Source: Cycas panzhihuaensis
Lineage: Eukaryota > Cycadophyta
Direction: 5' to 3'
DNA length: 64,000 nt
NCBI GenBank assembly: GCA_023213395.1
Contig: CM041465.1
Coordinates: 157,549,741 to 157,613,740 of the forward strand
The notes beneath the pieces were generated by a model, which was not told the origin of the DNA, did not search any database, and saw only the letters and a list, made by a program, of their open reading frames with translations. Positions 1-10,851 of the stretch are shown in pieces. The translations under genes and the position numbers were made by a program. Position 1 is the stretch's first letter. Every line of letters begins with the position of its first letter.

Positions 1-706
1 ATTCAGAGTGCTTGGTGCGGCACTATCTCTCCCAAATAGAGGGTTTTAAAATGGTGTCTTTAAATGAATAGGGTCAGGTACTCTTGGCACTTGTACCGTC
101 AATAGTGTAACCACTAAATATGATTTCTCAGACCCCTTGTCCAGTGAGTCTTCAAAGAATTGTCTTGTTAACTAGTTTTCCCAACATGCCGAGGGACCTT
201 CCTCTGTCTTTTCCTCATTATCACTTAGCTCCTTCGAGGTATCATCCGCATTTATATGTTCTTCCTTCCCTAGGGTTTCGTTTTCATTTGTAAGATTACT
301 TTGTTCCAAATTCCCTTGTGAATTCTTCTCCTTTTTTGGGCTTATAAGATTAGATCCAATTGGGTTAGGTGTCAATACCATTTCTTTCATCTCCTTATTC
401 TTGAGGTATCTAGGCTCCACTTGCCTCAAATTCTTCAATGCATTGCCCCTTAGTCTCATTATTTGTGCTTAATCTCCTTGCCCTTCTCAATTTAGATTCC
501 TTTGACCATCATAGTGCCCTTTGTCTGCTTGATTCTTTCCCCTTAGGTGAAGTACCTTTTTGTGGATTTCCTGCCTTTAAAGGCCTCTCAGGTGGCATTG
601 GAAGATCCCCTAGCTGTCGCAGGCTTACTTACAACCTACCATTACGACGACAACTAGGGTTCTTGTTCTTTGAACATACTCCCCTTGTGAAACTCCTGGG
701 CTAGTC
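1..706 (-). other. Degraded internal region of a minus-strand LTR element
   Basis: This stretch lies downstream, on the minus strand, of the LTR-like copy at 1215-2208 and is cut from it by the solo LTR at 707-1209. The longest open stretch is 172-459 (95 residues, minus). It is rich in Lys, Glu and Asn and has no motif I recognise. Upstream reading (460-690, minus) is broken by several stops. I take it as the decayed internal part of the element that owns the 1215-2208 LTR, perhaps its gag region, but no zinc knuckle or pol motif confirms that. Confidence 0.35.
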
Positions 707-1209
707 TGTTAAACCTTATGTTTACATGTTAAGCTTTATGTACTTTATGTTAATGTATTATGTGCACTTTTGTACTTTAGGGGTGACTTTATCACTTAAG
801 TGATAAAGTACACACCCACTTTATGTCTAGTGACATAACGTTGTCACTTGAGGGTTAAATGACCCCCTTGCACTTTTGCTCACAAGAGCTCCCAATGGAC
901 ACTTGTCCTTCATGCAAGCATGCATTGAATGATTGACACTTGTCAATCATGCAATAGCCTGTGGCCTCTCATCTCCCTTTATTTAATGAGGCATCTCTTC
1001 ATTGTTTCTCATTAAGAGTTGGAGCTTTCTTGTTATTCTGTCAGTTTGCTAATCAAGCTGAGCATTCTTTGGTGGTTGGACCAATTCCAATACCACATAC
1101 TTGGTATCTTAGTCTTGCTCCTCTCTCTTTGTGTTTATGCTTAATGCATGTATGCTTTTGTGTTTTGTTATGATCTTGGACCTATGAGGCCATTTGGCCC
1201 ATTCTAACA
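707..1209 (+). mobile_element. Solo copia LTR (family A)
   Basis: A 503-bp LTR standing alone, from TGTTAAACC to CCATTCTAACA. It is flanked by a perfect 5-bp target duplication TAGTC (702-706 and 1210-1214). There is no internal region, so it is the product of LTR-LTR recombination. It is close in sequence to the LTRs of J (30290-30826 and 37087-37626), including the U3 palindrome at 786-809. A TATA-like CTTTATTTAAT lies near 976-986. It sits inside an older LTR-like sequence of a different family. Confidence 0.93.
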
Positions 1210-1214
1210 TAGTC

Positions 1215-2208
1215 CCTCCTCAGTGGACGTAGGCAATGGAACCAATGTTGACTTTGATTTTTCACTACACTTGTGAGATAAGCACTTGTCAAGGGATCAC
1301 TGGTTGGTAGTCTAGTTGGTTAGGATATAGTCAACATGCTTGTGCTTCTATTAATTATTATTTAAATTACCATGCACACGGTATTAGAGTAATTAATCAT
1401 CATATACTCATCCTTAATTCATCATATCACCATTATTAATTCATCACAACAGTACACCAATCATTACATATTCCTTATGCAATCATTATAAGACACATAG
1501 TACACAAATTTCCACGTAACTTTTAACTTTATTAAGTAATAAGACCAATACATCCAGTTTTGGAACGTATCCTACATACGTTCCAGTTGTATACACACTA
1601 TATTGTCACATGCGTTTCAAAAGGGAATGCATCAGGGAATGTATCTGCTAGATCATATCACTGTACCATCCTCTTTGATATTCCCGTTCCTAAAATGCTT
1701 TATGTAATGAATGCTTGGCTTTCACCCTTGAGAATATGCCATAGAGTGAATAACTCATCTCTCACTGTTGAATTGGTGAGAAAGGTACCATTAAATACCT
1801 CCTTTTGGTGTCCTTTGAATGAATGGTTATGACCCCAAGTCATAACCGTACCTTTTTGTTACCAATGTACCCTTTCACTTAATCATGTGATTAATCATCT
1901 TTAATGGCTTCCTTTTTGTCCGTACGTGCTTTTGATTTGGCTGACGTCATCAGATTTGGGTGCCCTTTAGGTTCTTTTCTATCATGCGTGCCATTCTGGT
2001 ACATTCTGTCTGCTAGTGTACCTGAAAAGGTATGTACCTTGTGTTGCATACTCGAAGAGGTACACATCCTGTATTGCGTACCTAGTCTACACTAGTTTTG
2101 ATTTCTTCCATTGTGTACTTTCGTACAGTCTGTACTTGCATTGTTCCAATCAGTACAAACCTGCTTTCCAGTTTTCCCATGGTTTATGTGTCAAAATAAA
2201 CCCCAACA
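1215..2208 (-). repeat. LTR of a second family (C), minus-strand copy
   Basis: The reverse complement begins TGTTGGGGTTTATTTTGACA and continues with many GTAC-containing motifs, then a polyadenylation-like CTTAATAAAG and the block GTTGACTATATCCTA followed by CCCTTGACAAGTG. The same order occurs on the plus strand at 16279-17545 and, more diverged, at about 17546-18345. I therefore treat this as an LTR of one family. The 3' limit (left edge here) is approximate because the solo LTR at 707-1209 sits beside it. The matching second LTR of this copy is outside the window. Confidence 0.6.
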
Positions 2209-2350
2209 TTTATATCAAGGAGGGTTTAATTTGGCTTTTGTGGTTAGAACATAAGTTATTTTAATTTTTGTAGTAAAGTTACATTTTGCCTTAAGTTAAA
2301 AGAAAGAATTTGAGGGGGTTAATAATTAGTATAGATAGAGCCATTCGAGA
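2209..2350. other. Short AT-rich spacer
   Basis: This is a short AT-rich stretch between the family C LTR and the gag relic. It contains a purine run AATTTGAGGGGGTTAA near 2307-2322 that could be an old polypurine tract. Nothing else is recognisable. Confidence 0.3.
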
Positions 2351-2769
2351 TGGCTAACAACAAGCAGGTTTCCCTAGAAAATTTTGAGCCTAAGGAAGGA
2401 GTAGATGTGATAGAATGGATAACAATGTTGGACACCTACTTTGATCTTTATTATAGAACAGAAAGAGACCAGGTCGTCTTCTTGTCTCAATACTAAAGTG
2501 GCTGTGTAGCTGAATGGTTCAAATAGTTCCCCAAGGATTATGTGTACTTGACAGATTTCAATTGGTCATTCTTAAAAGACATGATACATGAGCAACATGA
2601 AGATATTCAGAATCAAGCCTCTTATGCTAGTTATAGGAATAAACAAAAGTTCATAGCAAAAATGTAGGAATTAAGAGGGACACAACAAGAGTGCCTCTTC
2701 ATGATGCAAGAACAGACGAGGAAACAAGCAATGGGCTAGGAATTCAAAGAATTCTTTCTAAAACTAAGG
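2351..2769 (+). pseudogene. Gypsy-like gag pseudogene, left part
   Basis: Translation from the ATG at 2351 gives MANNKQVSLENFEP, then a gag-like stretch with DVIEWITMLDTYFDLYY, RDQVVFLSQY, AEWFK and FLKDMI. This is the pattern of the plant Retrotrans_gag domain, in which a small protein region is followed by W..W and a conserved FL..F. At least four in-frame stops break it. Element B is inserted at its right end. Joining 2769 to 14154 through one AGAAT copy continues the same frame for about 20 residues (14154-14215), so B landed in this relic. No zinc knuckle is left. Confidence 0.55.
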
Positions 2770-2774
2770 AGAAT

Positions 2775-3021
2775 TGTTACAGACCTCCTTAAAGGAATTA
2801 ATTAATTGTTGATTAAGTGAAAAGGCATCTTCAAAGAGTTGTGACTTATGAGTGAAGGTGGCTCATTGTACACCTATAAATGAGGCCTCCAATGTATTGT
2901 ATATCATTCATATCTTATCAATCAACTATTTGGTCTATTGACTACAACTCTCCTTAGTGTTCTCGTGTGCTCTCTTATGCTTTTGAGAATTATCTTCAAG
3001 TTACGAACTGGGTTCGTAACA
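2775..3021 (+). repeat. 5' LTR of element B
   Basis: This 247-bp LTR runs from TGTTACAGACC to GGGTTCGTAACA. It contains a TATA-like ACCTATAAATGAGG near 2871-2884 and is the partner of 13902-14148. The primer site TGGTATCATAGCA starts at 3024 after a 2-base spacer. Confidence 0.92.
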
Positions 3022-3023
3022 AT

Positions 3024-3036
3024 TGGTATCATAGCA
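3024..3036 (+). promoter_or_regulatory. Primer binding site of element B
   Basis: TGGTATCATAGCA lies two bases after the 5' LTR. It resembles the common plant site complementary to initiator tRNA-Met (TGGTATCAGAGC), with one changed base within the first ten. Confidence 0.75.
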
Positions 3037-3555
3037 GATTCGATCTGGTGTGAATTGTTCTGAACGAATTGCATTTGTACATTTACTCGGTCCTAATTCC
3101 TAATTCCACTGTTGTTTTCATCATTATATATGCCCATAGTGCATCGTCATCACTGGTCTCATTTCTTTGTCACTGATCTGATTGTTCTCATCACCGATTT
3201 CCGTTCTCGTCACTGTCTTTCGTTCTCATTACTGGTCCTCCGTTCTCGTTGCTGCGGTGGTTTTCTCATTACTATGTGTTGTTTTCTCGTTGTTGTGCGT
3301 CTAGTTTTCTCAGTGCTGCGTGCTGTTTTCTCATTGCTGCATGTTGTTTTCTCATTGCTGCGGTGGTTTTCTCATTGCTTCGTCTTATAGGTTTTCTTGT
3401 CACTGTATTCCATTCTAGTCGCTAGTTTCTTGTTACTGTCTTCCGTTCTCGTCACTGTCTTCCATTCTCAGAGTTTTCTCATTGCTGGACGCCTATAGCC
3501 GTTCTAGTTTTCTCGTTGCTGTGACAGCCGTAATCTCATTCTCGTTGCTAAGCGT
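3037..3555. repeat. Element B leader with a degenerate TTCTCGTCACTG repeat
   Basis: From about 3140 to 3555 the leader is a loose tandem array of 10-20-base units built on TTCTCGTCACTG, TTTTCTCATTGCTG and TTCCGTTCTCG. It is pyrimidine-rich on the plus strand. Element A1 is inserted at 3555, and the leader resumes at 10852 with TCCGTTCCTGATCGC in the same style. An open frame at 3112-3390 is an effect of this repeat and not a gene. Confidence 0.6.
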
Positions 3556-4110
3556 TGTGAAAAGGGGCCTAATGGCCTCATAATCCCAAGATCTAGAAGT
3601 TAGGTTCACTCTAGTTCTAGAAAGCACTAAATGTTAACAAGTATGATACTCTTAAGATGAAAAACATAAGCAAGACAAAGCATGAAAATGAAGGAGCAAG
3701 AAAATGATACCAAATGTGTGGGGTTGGAATTGGTCCAACCTCCAAATGAATAAACAGTTAGATTAGCAAACTGACAGCATAACAATACAACTCCAACTCT
3801 ATTATGAGACAATGAGAAGAGGTCTCATTATATAGAGTGAAATGAGAGACCTAAGGCCTTGGATGTTTGACAAGTGTCAAACGTCCAAGATACATGCCTT
3901 GCATGTAGGACATGTGTCCTTTTGGGCTCTCATGTGAGCAAAAGTGCATGAGGGTCCATTTGACCCTTTAGTGACAACGTTGTGTCACTAGAAAGAATGT
4001 GGGTGTGCACTTTATCACTTAAGTGATAAGTCACCCCTAAAGTACAAAAGTACACATATTACATAAAAATTAAAGTACATATCCTTAACATGTAAACATA
4101 AGGTTTAACA
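3556..4110 (-). repeat. 3' LTR of A1
   Basis: This 555-bp LTR begins (plus strand) TGTGAAAAGGGG and ends GGTTTAACA. It is followed at 4111 by CCCCCTCATCG, the complement of a polypurine tract. A TATA-like CATTATATAGAGTG lies at about 3827-3840. Confidence 0.93.
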
Positions 4111-4640
4111 CCCCCTCATCGTTACAATGTTAAGTCGGACACCAAGACCATCTCTGAATTTTACAAATTTTTCTCTACCAAGAGGCTTGGTAAAGATATT
4201 TGCTGTCTGCTCCTCTATAGGTCTGTACTGGAGGTTGATCTCACCATTCTGCACATGTTCTCTGATGAAATGATGATGAACCTCGATGTGTTTGGTCCGT
4301 GCATGAAAAACTGAATTCTTGGCTAACTTGAGTACACTTTGATTGTCAGAATATATCTTGGTGGGGTGATTTTGCTCAAGTCCAAGTTACCCAGGAATCC
4401 GTCATAGCTAGATAGCCTCACAAGTTGTGTTGACTGCAGCTTTGTACTCTGCTTCGGTGGAGGACAAGGTAACATTAGGTTGCTTCTTGCAACTACACGA
4501 AACAACTGCTGAACCAAGGGAAAAACAGTATCCCGAGGTTGATCTCCTGCTATCTTGGCAACTTGCCCAATCAGAATCTGAGAACCCTTACAGAGTGAAG
4601 TTCTCATTATGCGCTTACTCAAGGCCATGCTGCAATGTAC
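4111..4640 (-). pseudogene. A1 RNase H, frameshifted
   Basis: The minus strand encodes the C-terminal copia RNase H. The tail is readable as HARTKHIEVHHHFIREHV followed by GEINLQYRP and KPLGREKFVKF, typical of the C-terminal end of plant copia polyproteins. The middle shifts frame, so the Asp/Glu/Asp catalytic set is split between frames. The polyprotein ends at the LTR edge, where the last codons run through the purine tract. Confidence 0.85.
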
Positions 4641-5690
4641 CTGTGATGTATTTAAGTATGCGTTTAGCTGCATTCCAATGTATCTGATTGGGTTGAGACA
4701 TGTATTGTGAACAAATCCCAGCTGCAAATGAAATGTCCGGTCGAGTGTTGGTGAGATAAATGAGGCTCTCAATCAACTGCCGGTAAAGTGTGGGATCTGC
4801 AGGTGCGGCTTCCTCATTGAGAGTAAGCTTAGATCCATTCTCCATTGGTGTTGGCGCTGGTTTGTAGTCGTGCATTCTGAACCGCTGCAAAATGTCGCAA
4901 GAATATTTCGCTTGGGATATGAAGATATAGCCTGGCTGCTGCCATATCTCAAAGCCTAAGAAATAATGAAGAAGTCCAAGATCTGTCATCTCAAAACTTC
5001 TCTTCAAGTCATCTTGGAGAATGTGTATCATCTTAGTGTAACTGCCAGTGATCACTAAGTCATCTACATATAAGGCAACAAAAATGACATGGTTCTTTTC
5101 ATGTTTTATAGGTTAGGATCAGAAGTAGATCGATGAAATCCATGTATCAAGAAGTAATCATCGATCTTTGAGTACCATGCTCTTGGAGCTTGTTTCAAGC
5201 CATATAACGCCTTTTTAGGTGACATACAAAATGCTCCTTGCCTTGTACTTTGTAACTGGGAGGTTGCTCCAAGTATATCTCTTCCTGAAGATCGCCATTA
5301 AGAAAGGCGCTCTTCACGTCCATCTGATAGACTGGGCATTTGCATTGAGCAGCTAAGGCCAAGATGAGTCTGATGGTATTCATATTTGCCACTGGTGCAA
5401 AAGTCTCCTCATAATCTATGCCTTCCTTTTGTTTAAATCCTTTTGCCACAAGGCGGGCCTTCTGCCGCTTAAGTGAACCATCAGAATGGAATTTGGTTTT
5501 GCAGACCCATTTGCAACTGATTGCCTGTTTGTGTTTAGGCAATTCAACCAAATCCCAAGTACCATTCTTTTCAATAGAATGGATTTCTTCATCCATGGCA
5601 GCCTTCCAATTTTCATTTTTAGAAGCCTCCTCAAAAGTGGAAGGCTCATCAACACATAGCACTTCAGCCATAAGTGCATAATTGGTCTGC
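4615..5690 (-). pseudogene. A1 reverse transcriptase, frameshifted
   Basis: The N-terminal half (5195-5671) has [55 protein letters not shown] and [13 protein letters not shown], the hallmark start of the copia RT (RVT_2). It ends early in LKRRYMA, where other copies read LKKALYGLK, so there is a frameshift near 5200. The second half (4615-5072) restores YVDDLVITG with the catalytic Asp pair, then DLGLLHYFLGFEIW, PAPTPMENG and LIYLTNTRPDISFA. All RT blocks are present but not in one frame. Confidence 0.9.
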
Positions 5691-5749
5691 TGCCTGTATT
5701 TTGATGGACGTTTTTCTTCAATAATGTGGCCGCCCTGAACTGTTTGAGT

Positions 5750-6670
5750 CTACCATTTTGGTAACTTTTGAATTGAAGTGACTTGAACCTCAAGATCTTC
5801 TGGTCTAAGTGGTTGATCAACAGAAAATGTACTAGGATCAAGTGGAGCCAAAGCAGTTGATGTAGACGGTCCAGTAGGTGCAGATGATGTACATGTTGTA
5901 GAAGATTGAGAGGGAAGGAAGGCCTCAACAATCTTCTTGCCTTTGTCAATGGGAGGTTGCATGGATGCTGCTTGCAACTCCTTATGATCTTCTTCAGCAA
6001 AGATGACATCTCTTGAGAGATGCATTTTCTTCCCTATGGGATCATACAACTTGTAGGCTTTGCTATGAATGGCATATCCTACAAAGATGCATTTTAGACT
6101 ATGCTTGTCTAATTTTGTCCTTTGCTGATCGGGGATGTGCATATAAGCAGTGCACCCAAAAGTCCTCAAATGGCTAACAGTTGGCTTTTTGCCAGACCAT
6201 GCCTCCTCGGGTGTCATATTGGTGACTGCCGCTTGGATCAAGCGATTGGCCACATAGGCAGCTGTGTGAAATGCTTCTGCCCAGTAAGCTCGAGTGAGTC
6301 CTTGTGCATGCATCATTGCTTTGGCTTTATTAGCCAAAGTTCTATTCATTCGTTCGGAGACTCTGTTTTGTTGAGGAGTGTGAGGAATAGCCAATTGTCT
6401 CCGAATGCCATTATCCTTGCAGTATTGGGTGAATTCATTTGATGTAAATTCACCTCCATTGTCTGTCCTTAATGTTTTGATAGAGTGGCCAGACTCATTT
6501 TCCACTTCAAGCTTGAATTCTTTGAACTTGGAAAATGCTTCAGATTTGTGTTTGATGAAGTATACCCAGACTTTATGAGAAAAGTCATCAATGAAGGAGA
6601 TGTAGTACAAAGCTCCTCCAAAAGATGATGTGGACATAGGTCCACACAAATCCGAGTGTACCAACTGCAA
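5750..6670 (-). pseudogene. A1 integrase core
   Basis: This 306-residue open frame covers the copia rve integrase core: HSDLCGPMS (first Asp), FIDDFSHKVWVYF, LRTDNGGEFTS (second Asp), and HTPQQNRVSERMNRTL with the catalytic Glu. It is followed by the conserved PEEAWSGKKPTVSHLRTFGC and the C-terminal IFVGY and SRDVIF blocks. The usual NGVSERMN reads NRVSERMN here. The frame is closed from the upstream protease by a stop at about 6677 (the normal junction is KGKAWRA.HPLQLVHSD). The triad is intact although the polyprotein is broken. Confidence 0.92.
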
Positions 6671-6676
6671 AGGATG

Positions 6677-7300
6677 TCATGCACGCCATGCTTTGCCTTT
6701 AGGGAAAGGCAAGCGATGCTGAGTCCCCATTATGCACGTTTGACAAAGACATTTTGTGCCATAGATTTTTGGAAGCCCATGTACCATATTTTTGTTGATC
6801 ATCTGCTTGAGATTGTCTAAGCTCAAATGGCCTAGACGTTGATGCCAAAGTTGCATCTTGGACATGTGTGGAGTGACAATCGAACCAGAGTAAGCAGGAT
6901 CAAGTGTTATATTATTAGCATCCAATTTGTAGAGGCCTTGATCCTCATATCCAACAACGACTACTTGGTCATCTTTGTCACTTATTACACATTTCTCATT
7001 TCTAAACAAGACGCTCATCTGTTGCTTGTCCAACTTGCTAATAGATAGTAAGTTCTTGTCCATGGAAGGTATGAAGTAGGCATTGCCATTGTGAAATGAA
7101 GAGGAAGGATTTGAAGAAGAGTGAAATGGAGCTATTGTGCCTATTCCAGAAATCTTAACAGATTGATTGTTGCCAAAGGTCACTGATTGACCTTTACCTT
7201 CCTTGATGTCGGTAAGGAGTTCTTCACTCCCAGTCATGTGTTGTGAAGCTCCAGAATCAATAATCCAAGTTTCGTCAACCTTGGATGTTTGATTTGCACA
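6677..7300 (-). pseudogene. A1 protease and GAG-pre-integrase region
   Basis: The minus-strand frame has HMTGSEELLTDIKEGK just after the protease active site. Its aspartate block (WIIDSGASQ) is encoded just upstream, near 7235-7265, in another frame. It then has IPSMDKNLLSISKLDKQQ, LWHQRLGHLSLDNLKQMI and CLCQTCIMGTQHRLPFPKGKAW, the zinc-binding pre-integrase domain (H..H, C..C). The frame runs to a stop at 6677 next to the integrase. Confidence 0.88.
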
Positions 7301-8301
7301 AAACAGTTTGTTTTCATCTGCAAACTGATTAAAGTGGCCTTGATTGCCACCTCTAAACCCCCCCCTTCCTCTTTGACCTCCTTGATAGGCACCTTGATTT
7401 GGTCGAGGGGGTTGCTGCTGCTGTTGTTGCTGGAATCTTTGTTGGTATTGCTGACGTGGTTATTGCCTCTCGATTTTGTTGACGTACGCCGCTGCTGACA
7501 TAGATCTGCTTGCTTCTTCCTACAATCAGGTGCTATGTGGCCAGGTTTGCCGCAATAATGACACACAACATTGGTCTTTGAAGAACCAATGTTCATGTTT
7601 CCAAACTGCTTTGAGAGTGCAGGTTTGGGGTTCTACTTGGCCTTTGATTTGGCCGTGAATGCACCTGATGTAGATGGTTCCTCTTCATTATCCTTGGTGT
7701 AGATTTGTTATTCTTGAAGCAATAAACTTTCAAATTCATTGAATGAAATTCTTTTGAGAGAACCATCTCTTGTAGTAGACGATATAAAACCATTGTAGTC
7801 CTTTGGCAAAGCTTTGGTGATAGATGTGATAAGTTCATCTCTTGTTGTTGGAGTACCTAGTGTATTCAACTCATTACATACCTCCTTGATGGAGAAAAAA
7901 AAAGCCGACATAGGCTTGACAAACTTTACAGAATACAACTTGCCTTTTACCATTAAAACGCGAGCTTCATCTCGCCTTTCATACAAAGAGGACAAAATGT
8001 CCCAAGCTTCCTTAGAAGTTTTTGCACAAGCAATGTTTTGATCCACATGTACATCAACAATCATATGAAGGAATGCCAAAGCGATTTCATCTTTGGCTTC
8101 CCAAGCAGCAACAATAACATCATCAAGTTGCACAGTTACATTGCCATTGACAACAGGTACAGGTTGGGGTAGTCTTCTAGAAACATAACCCCAAAATTCA
8201 TTCATGATCAGCAAATTCTGAGTGAATCTTTTCCATTCTTGATAGTTATCTTGATCTGTTAATCGAATGGTGCATGCATTAAGCATGTTAATAGCAGCCA
8301 T
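7234..8301 (-). pseudogene. A1 gag with CCHC zinc knuckle
   Basis: Gag starts at the ATG at 8301 (MAAINMLNACTIRL), the same start as in J and very like the start in D. It has NYQEWKRFTQNLLIMNEFWGYV and SKEAWDILSSLYERRDEARV, the UBN2-type copia gag. The frame hits a stop after FNEFESLLLQE (7708), where other copies read LLLQEEQIY. The zinc knuckle CHYCGKPGHIAPDC (near 7550) is intact. A run of seven C (plus strand, 7361-7367) lies where the reading frame is lost before the protease. Confidence 0.88.
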
Positions 8302-10277
8302 GTTTCAGTTATAAGGCTTGAAGCTAGCAGATAACTTGGAAACTCAAAGCTTTCGTCGCTTAAGTTCCACCTTCTAACGAAACCAATAGTCTTGATCTTA
8401 CTAGAAGATCCAACAACTGAATGGAATGATGAGGGGTGGAGGACTAGGCTATGGAGTTGGTCCAACTCTGATTTATAGAAGAGATCCAACAGTTGGCCAA
8501 GTTAAATCTAGGACAAGGTAGGTAGGGTGGATCTGCATGGACGTACCATGCTTTCCCAGGGATTCATAGCCCCAATAACACCCTTTTCGAACCTCCTTTC
8601 CCTCAAGCAACCTTAATTGTCGCAATCGACTGCACGGCGTCGGTTGGTCACCTAGGGAATGCACCAAGCTTAAGGTTATTTCAGAGGCAAGGTTTGAACC
8701 TTTTTCGGGCCTCTCCAACAAGATTTTTAAGTCAGTTTTTAGAAGGTTTAAAGTGAACTTAGATTTATTTTACTTGGATGATGTACTTATGAAAATGCTT
8801 GATTAAGCTTTATAATGAAAGAGTGGCTTCAAAAAGGAAGCAAATTTAGTACATCAATATGAACACTTAAAGTGTTGTTACAATGAGCACTTAAAGAGGT
8901 GTAGTGCTTATGTAGATCCAGGTAAAAACAAATGCTTGATTACAATGAGTTTTGCAAAAAAATACTTTGAAAGCGTGCTTAAGTACTCAATGAAGCAAAG
9001 CAAAACTTTGTGATGAAGATACAAATGGGTTCCTTTTAATGCTCAAAAGTGAAGGTAAGAGAACCACTTGAAAAGTAGGACCCCAAGCACCAAGTGTTGG
9101 GACTTTAAAATTGTCCCAACGATAAAAAAAGAAGTGATTTTATTAAGTACAAAGTATTTTTTGAGCCCTTTTTGAGACTAAGGGCAATAGGTTACCATGC
9201 AAGGTGCCTTAAAAGGAGTGTTGAAATAGTGATAAATATCACTTTTGATAAAGTGTCAATACTTAAAATCACTTTCAACAAGACTTTTTAACACTTACAA
9301 ACATGGAATAAGTGTAAAATAAAGCTTGATGTGCTTAAAAATAAAGGCTAAAATTCAAATTTTTTTTGTAACTTCGAGCAATAAGGACACTACGCAGGGA
9401 GCCTTAATAAGTATTAAAAATAGTGAAAATTTTCACTTAATGATGATAATGGTGCTTAGAAATTATTTGTTTGAGTCACTTATCACACATAAAAAAATTT
9501 GCAATCATGGCAGCGTGACTTGGGCAGCTCCTGTGGACATGCAAATGATGAGAACAGCGTGTAGATACCTCTGTTTGTGCTGAACATTCAGGAGGAGGGG
9601 TGCCCAAGTGGTATCTAACTCCCTCTAAAATTTCAAGGCTTTTCGTCAAGTGTGCAGAGAGCTGCAAGTAATTGAAGTTATGGCTGGTTACACGTCTTTG
9701 AGAAAGGAAAACTGGAGCCGTACGGCTGTCCGGGGTTTTAAACCCTCGTATTAATCACTAAAACTCTTCCCTTAAGTCTGCTACAACTGCATGCAGGGTC
9801 AGTATGTGGACAACCAGCTTGATATGAGAAAAAAGAGTGAAAAAATAGTAATTTTTGTGCTTTTTGAGTGGGGTTTCAAGGCTGAAAATGCCCAGAAATT
9901 GATCCACAGCCTGCAAAGGTCCTCAAACTTCAAACAAATTCAGTCTAAGAGCTTCAAATGGCTAGAGAATAGCTCAGCACCCAAATGTGAGAAAAAAATC
10001 AGCTAAAAAATGCAGATTTTAGTAGAAAAATTACAAAAAATGTGAGTAAACTTGCTCAAAACCCTTGAAGGTGATCTGAAAAAAAAATTTCAGATCTGAA
10101 TATGGAGTGCTCTAGCCTTTCAATGCTGCTCCAAAAGCTTGAACCTGCAAGAAAATGGTCTCAAACAAACCTTGGATCGCCTTCGGAGGACGAATGTCGT
10201 CACCAAGGGTTTGAAGCCCTTCTTTGAATCTCCTTGAGCAGCAACAACAAGCGAGCAGGAGGAATTAGTCTCCTCTT
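8302..10277 (-). other. A1 untranslated leader
   Basis: This leader of about 2 kb, between primer site and gag, has no convincing coding frame. It is AT-rich with many short direct repeats of CACTT and AAGTG type. Blocks are shared with the leaders of H, M and G, for example the segment near 8300-8720 with CCAATAACACCCTTTTCGAAC. Next to the primer site is a conserved stem pair: CCTTGG (10170-10175) with CCAAGG (10203-10208), enclosing CCTTCG. Confidence 0.7.
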
Positions 10278-10289
10278 GCTCTGATACCA
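10278..10289 (-). promoter_or_regulatory. Primer binding site of A1
   Basis: The plus strand reads GCTCTGATACCA, the complement of TGGTATCAGAGC, which pairs with the 3' end of initiator tRNA-Met. It is two bases from the 5' LTR. Confidence 0.92.
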
Positions 10290-10291
10290 AA

Positions 10292-10846
10292 TGTGAAAAG
10301 GGGCCTAATGGCCTCACAATCCCAAGATCTAGAAGCTAGGTTCACTCTAGTTCTAGAAAGCACTAAATGCTAACAAGTATGATACTCTTAAGATGAAAAA
10401 CATAAGCAAGACAAAGCATGAAAATGAAGGAGCAAGAAAATGATACCAAATGTGTGGGGTTGGAATTGGTTCAACCTCCAAATGAATAAACAGTTAGATT
10501 AGCAAACTGACAGCATAACAATACAACTCCAACTCTATTATGAGACAATGAGAAGAGGTCTCATTATATAGAGTGAAATGAGAGACCTAAGGCCTTGGAT
10601 GTTTGACAAGTGTCAAACATCCAAGATACATGCCTTGCATGTAGGACATGTGTCCTTTTGGGCTCTCATGTGAGCAAAAGTGCATGAGGGTCCATTTGAC
10701 CCTTTAGTGACAACGTTGTGTCACTAGAAAGAATGTGGGTGTGCACTTTATCACTTAAGTGATAAGTCACCCCTAAAGTACAAAAGCACACATATTACAT
10801 AAAAATTAAAGTACATAACCTTAACATGTAAACATAAGGTTTAACG
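10292..10846 (-). repeat. 5' LTR of A1
   Basis: This 555-bp partner of 3556-4110 differs at about 8 positions by eye. The terminal base on the right is G where the partner has A (TTTAACG against TTTAACA). It is followed directly by AGCGT, the target duplication. Confidence 0.93.
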
Positions 10847-10851
10847 AGCGT

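Larger units (their letters stand above)
3556..10846 (-). mobile_element. Element A1: full-length Ty1/copia retrotransposon
   Basis: Two 555-bp LTRs (3556-4110 and 10292-10846) are flanked by a perfect 5-bp duplication AGCGT (3551-3555 and 10847-10851). The element reads on the minus strand: 5' LTR at 10292-10846, primer site 10278-10289, leader, gag, protease, integrase, reverse transcriptase, RNase H and 3' LTR. That order (integrase before RT) defines copia. By eye the LTRs differ at about 8 positions (about 1.5%), so it is young, yet gag, the zinc-knuckle region, the pre-integrase/integrase boundary and RT all carry stops or frameshifts. It lies in the leader of element B. Confidence 0.95.

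Noticed and set aside
3112-3390. 92-residue frame in the B leader
   Set aside because: It follows a degenerate TTCTCRTCACTG repeat and has no protein-like conservation.
5750-6009. Second minus-strand frame (5416-6009) over the A1 integrase-RT junction
   Set aside because: It is an overlapping alternative frame of the true integrase/RT sequence and has no motifs of its own.
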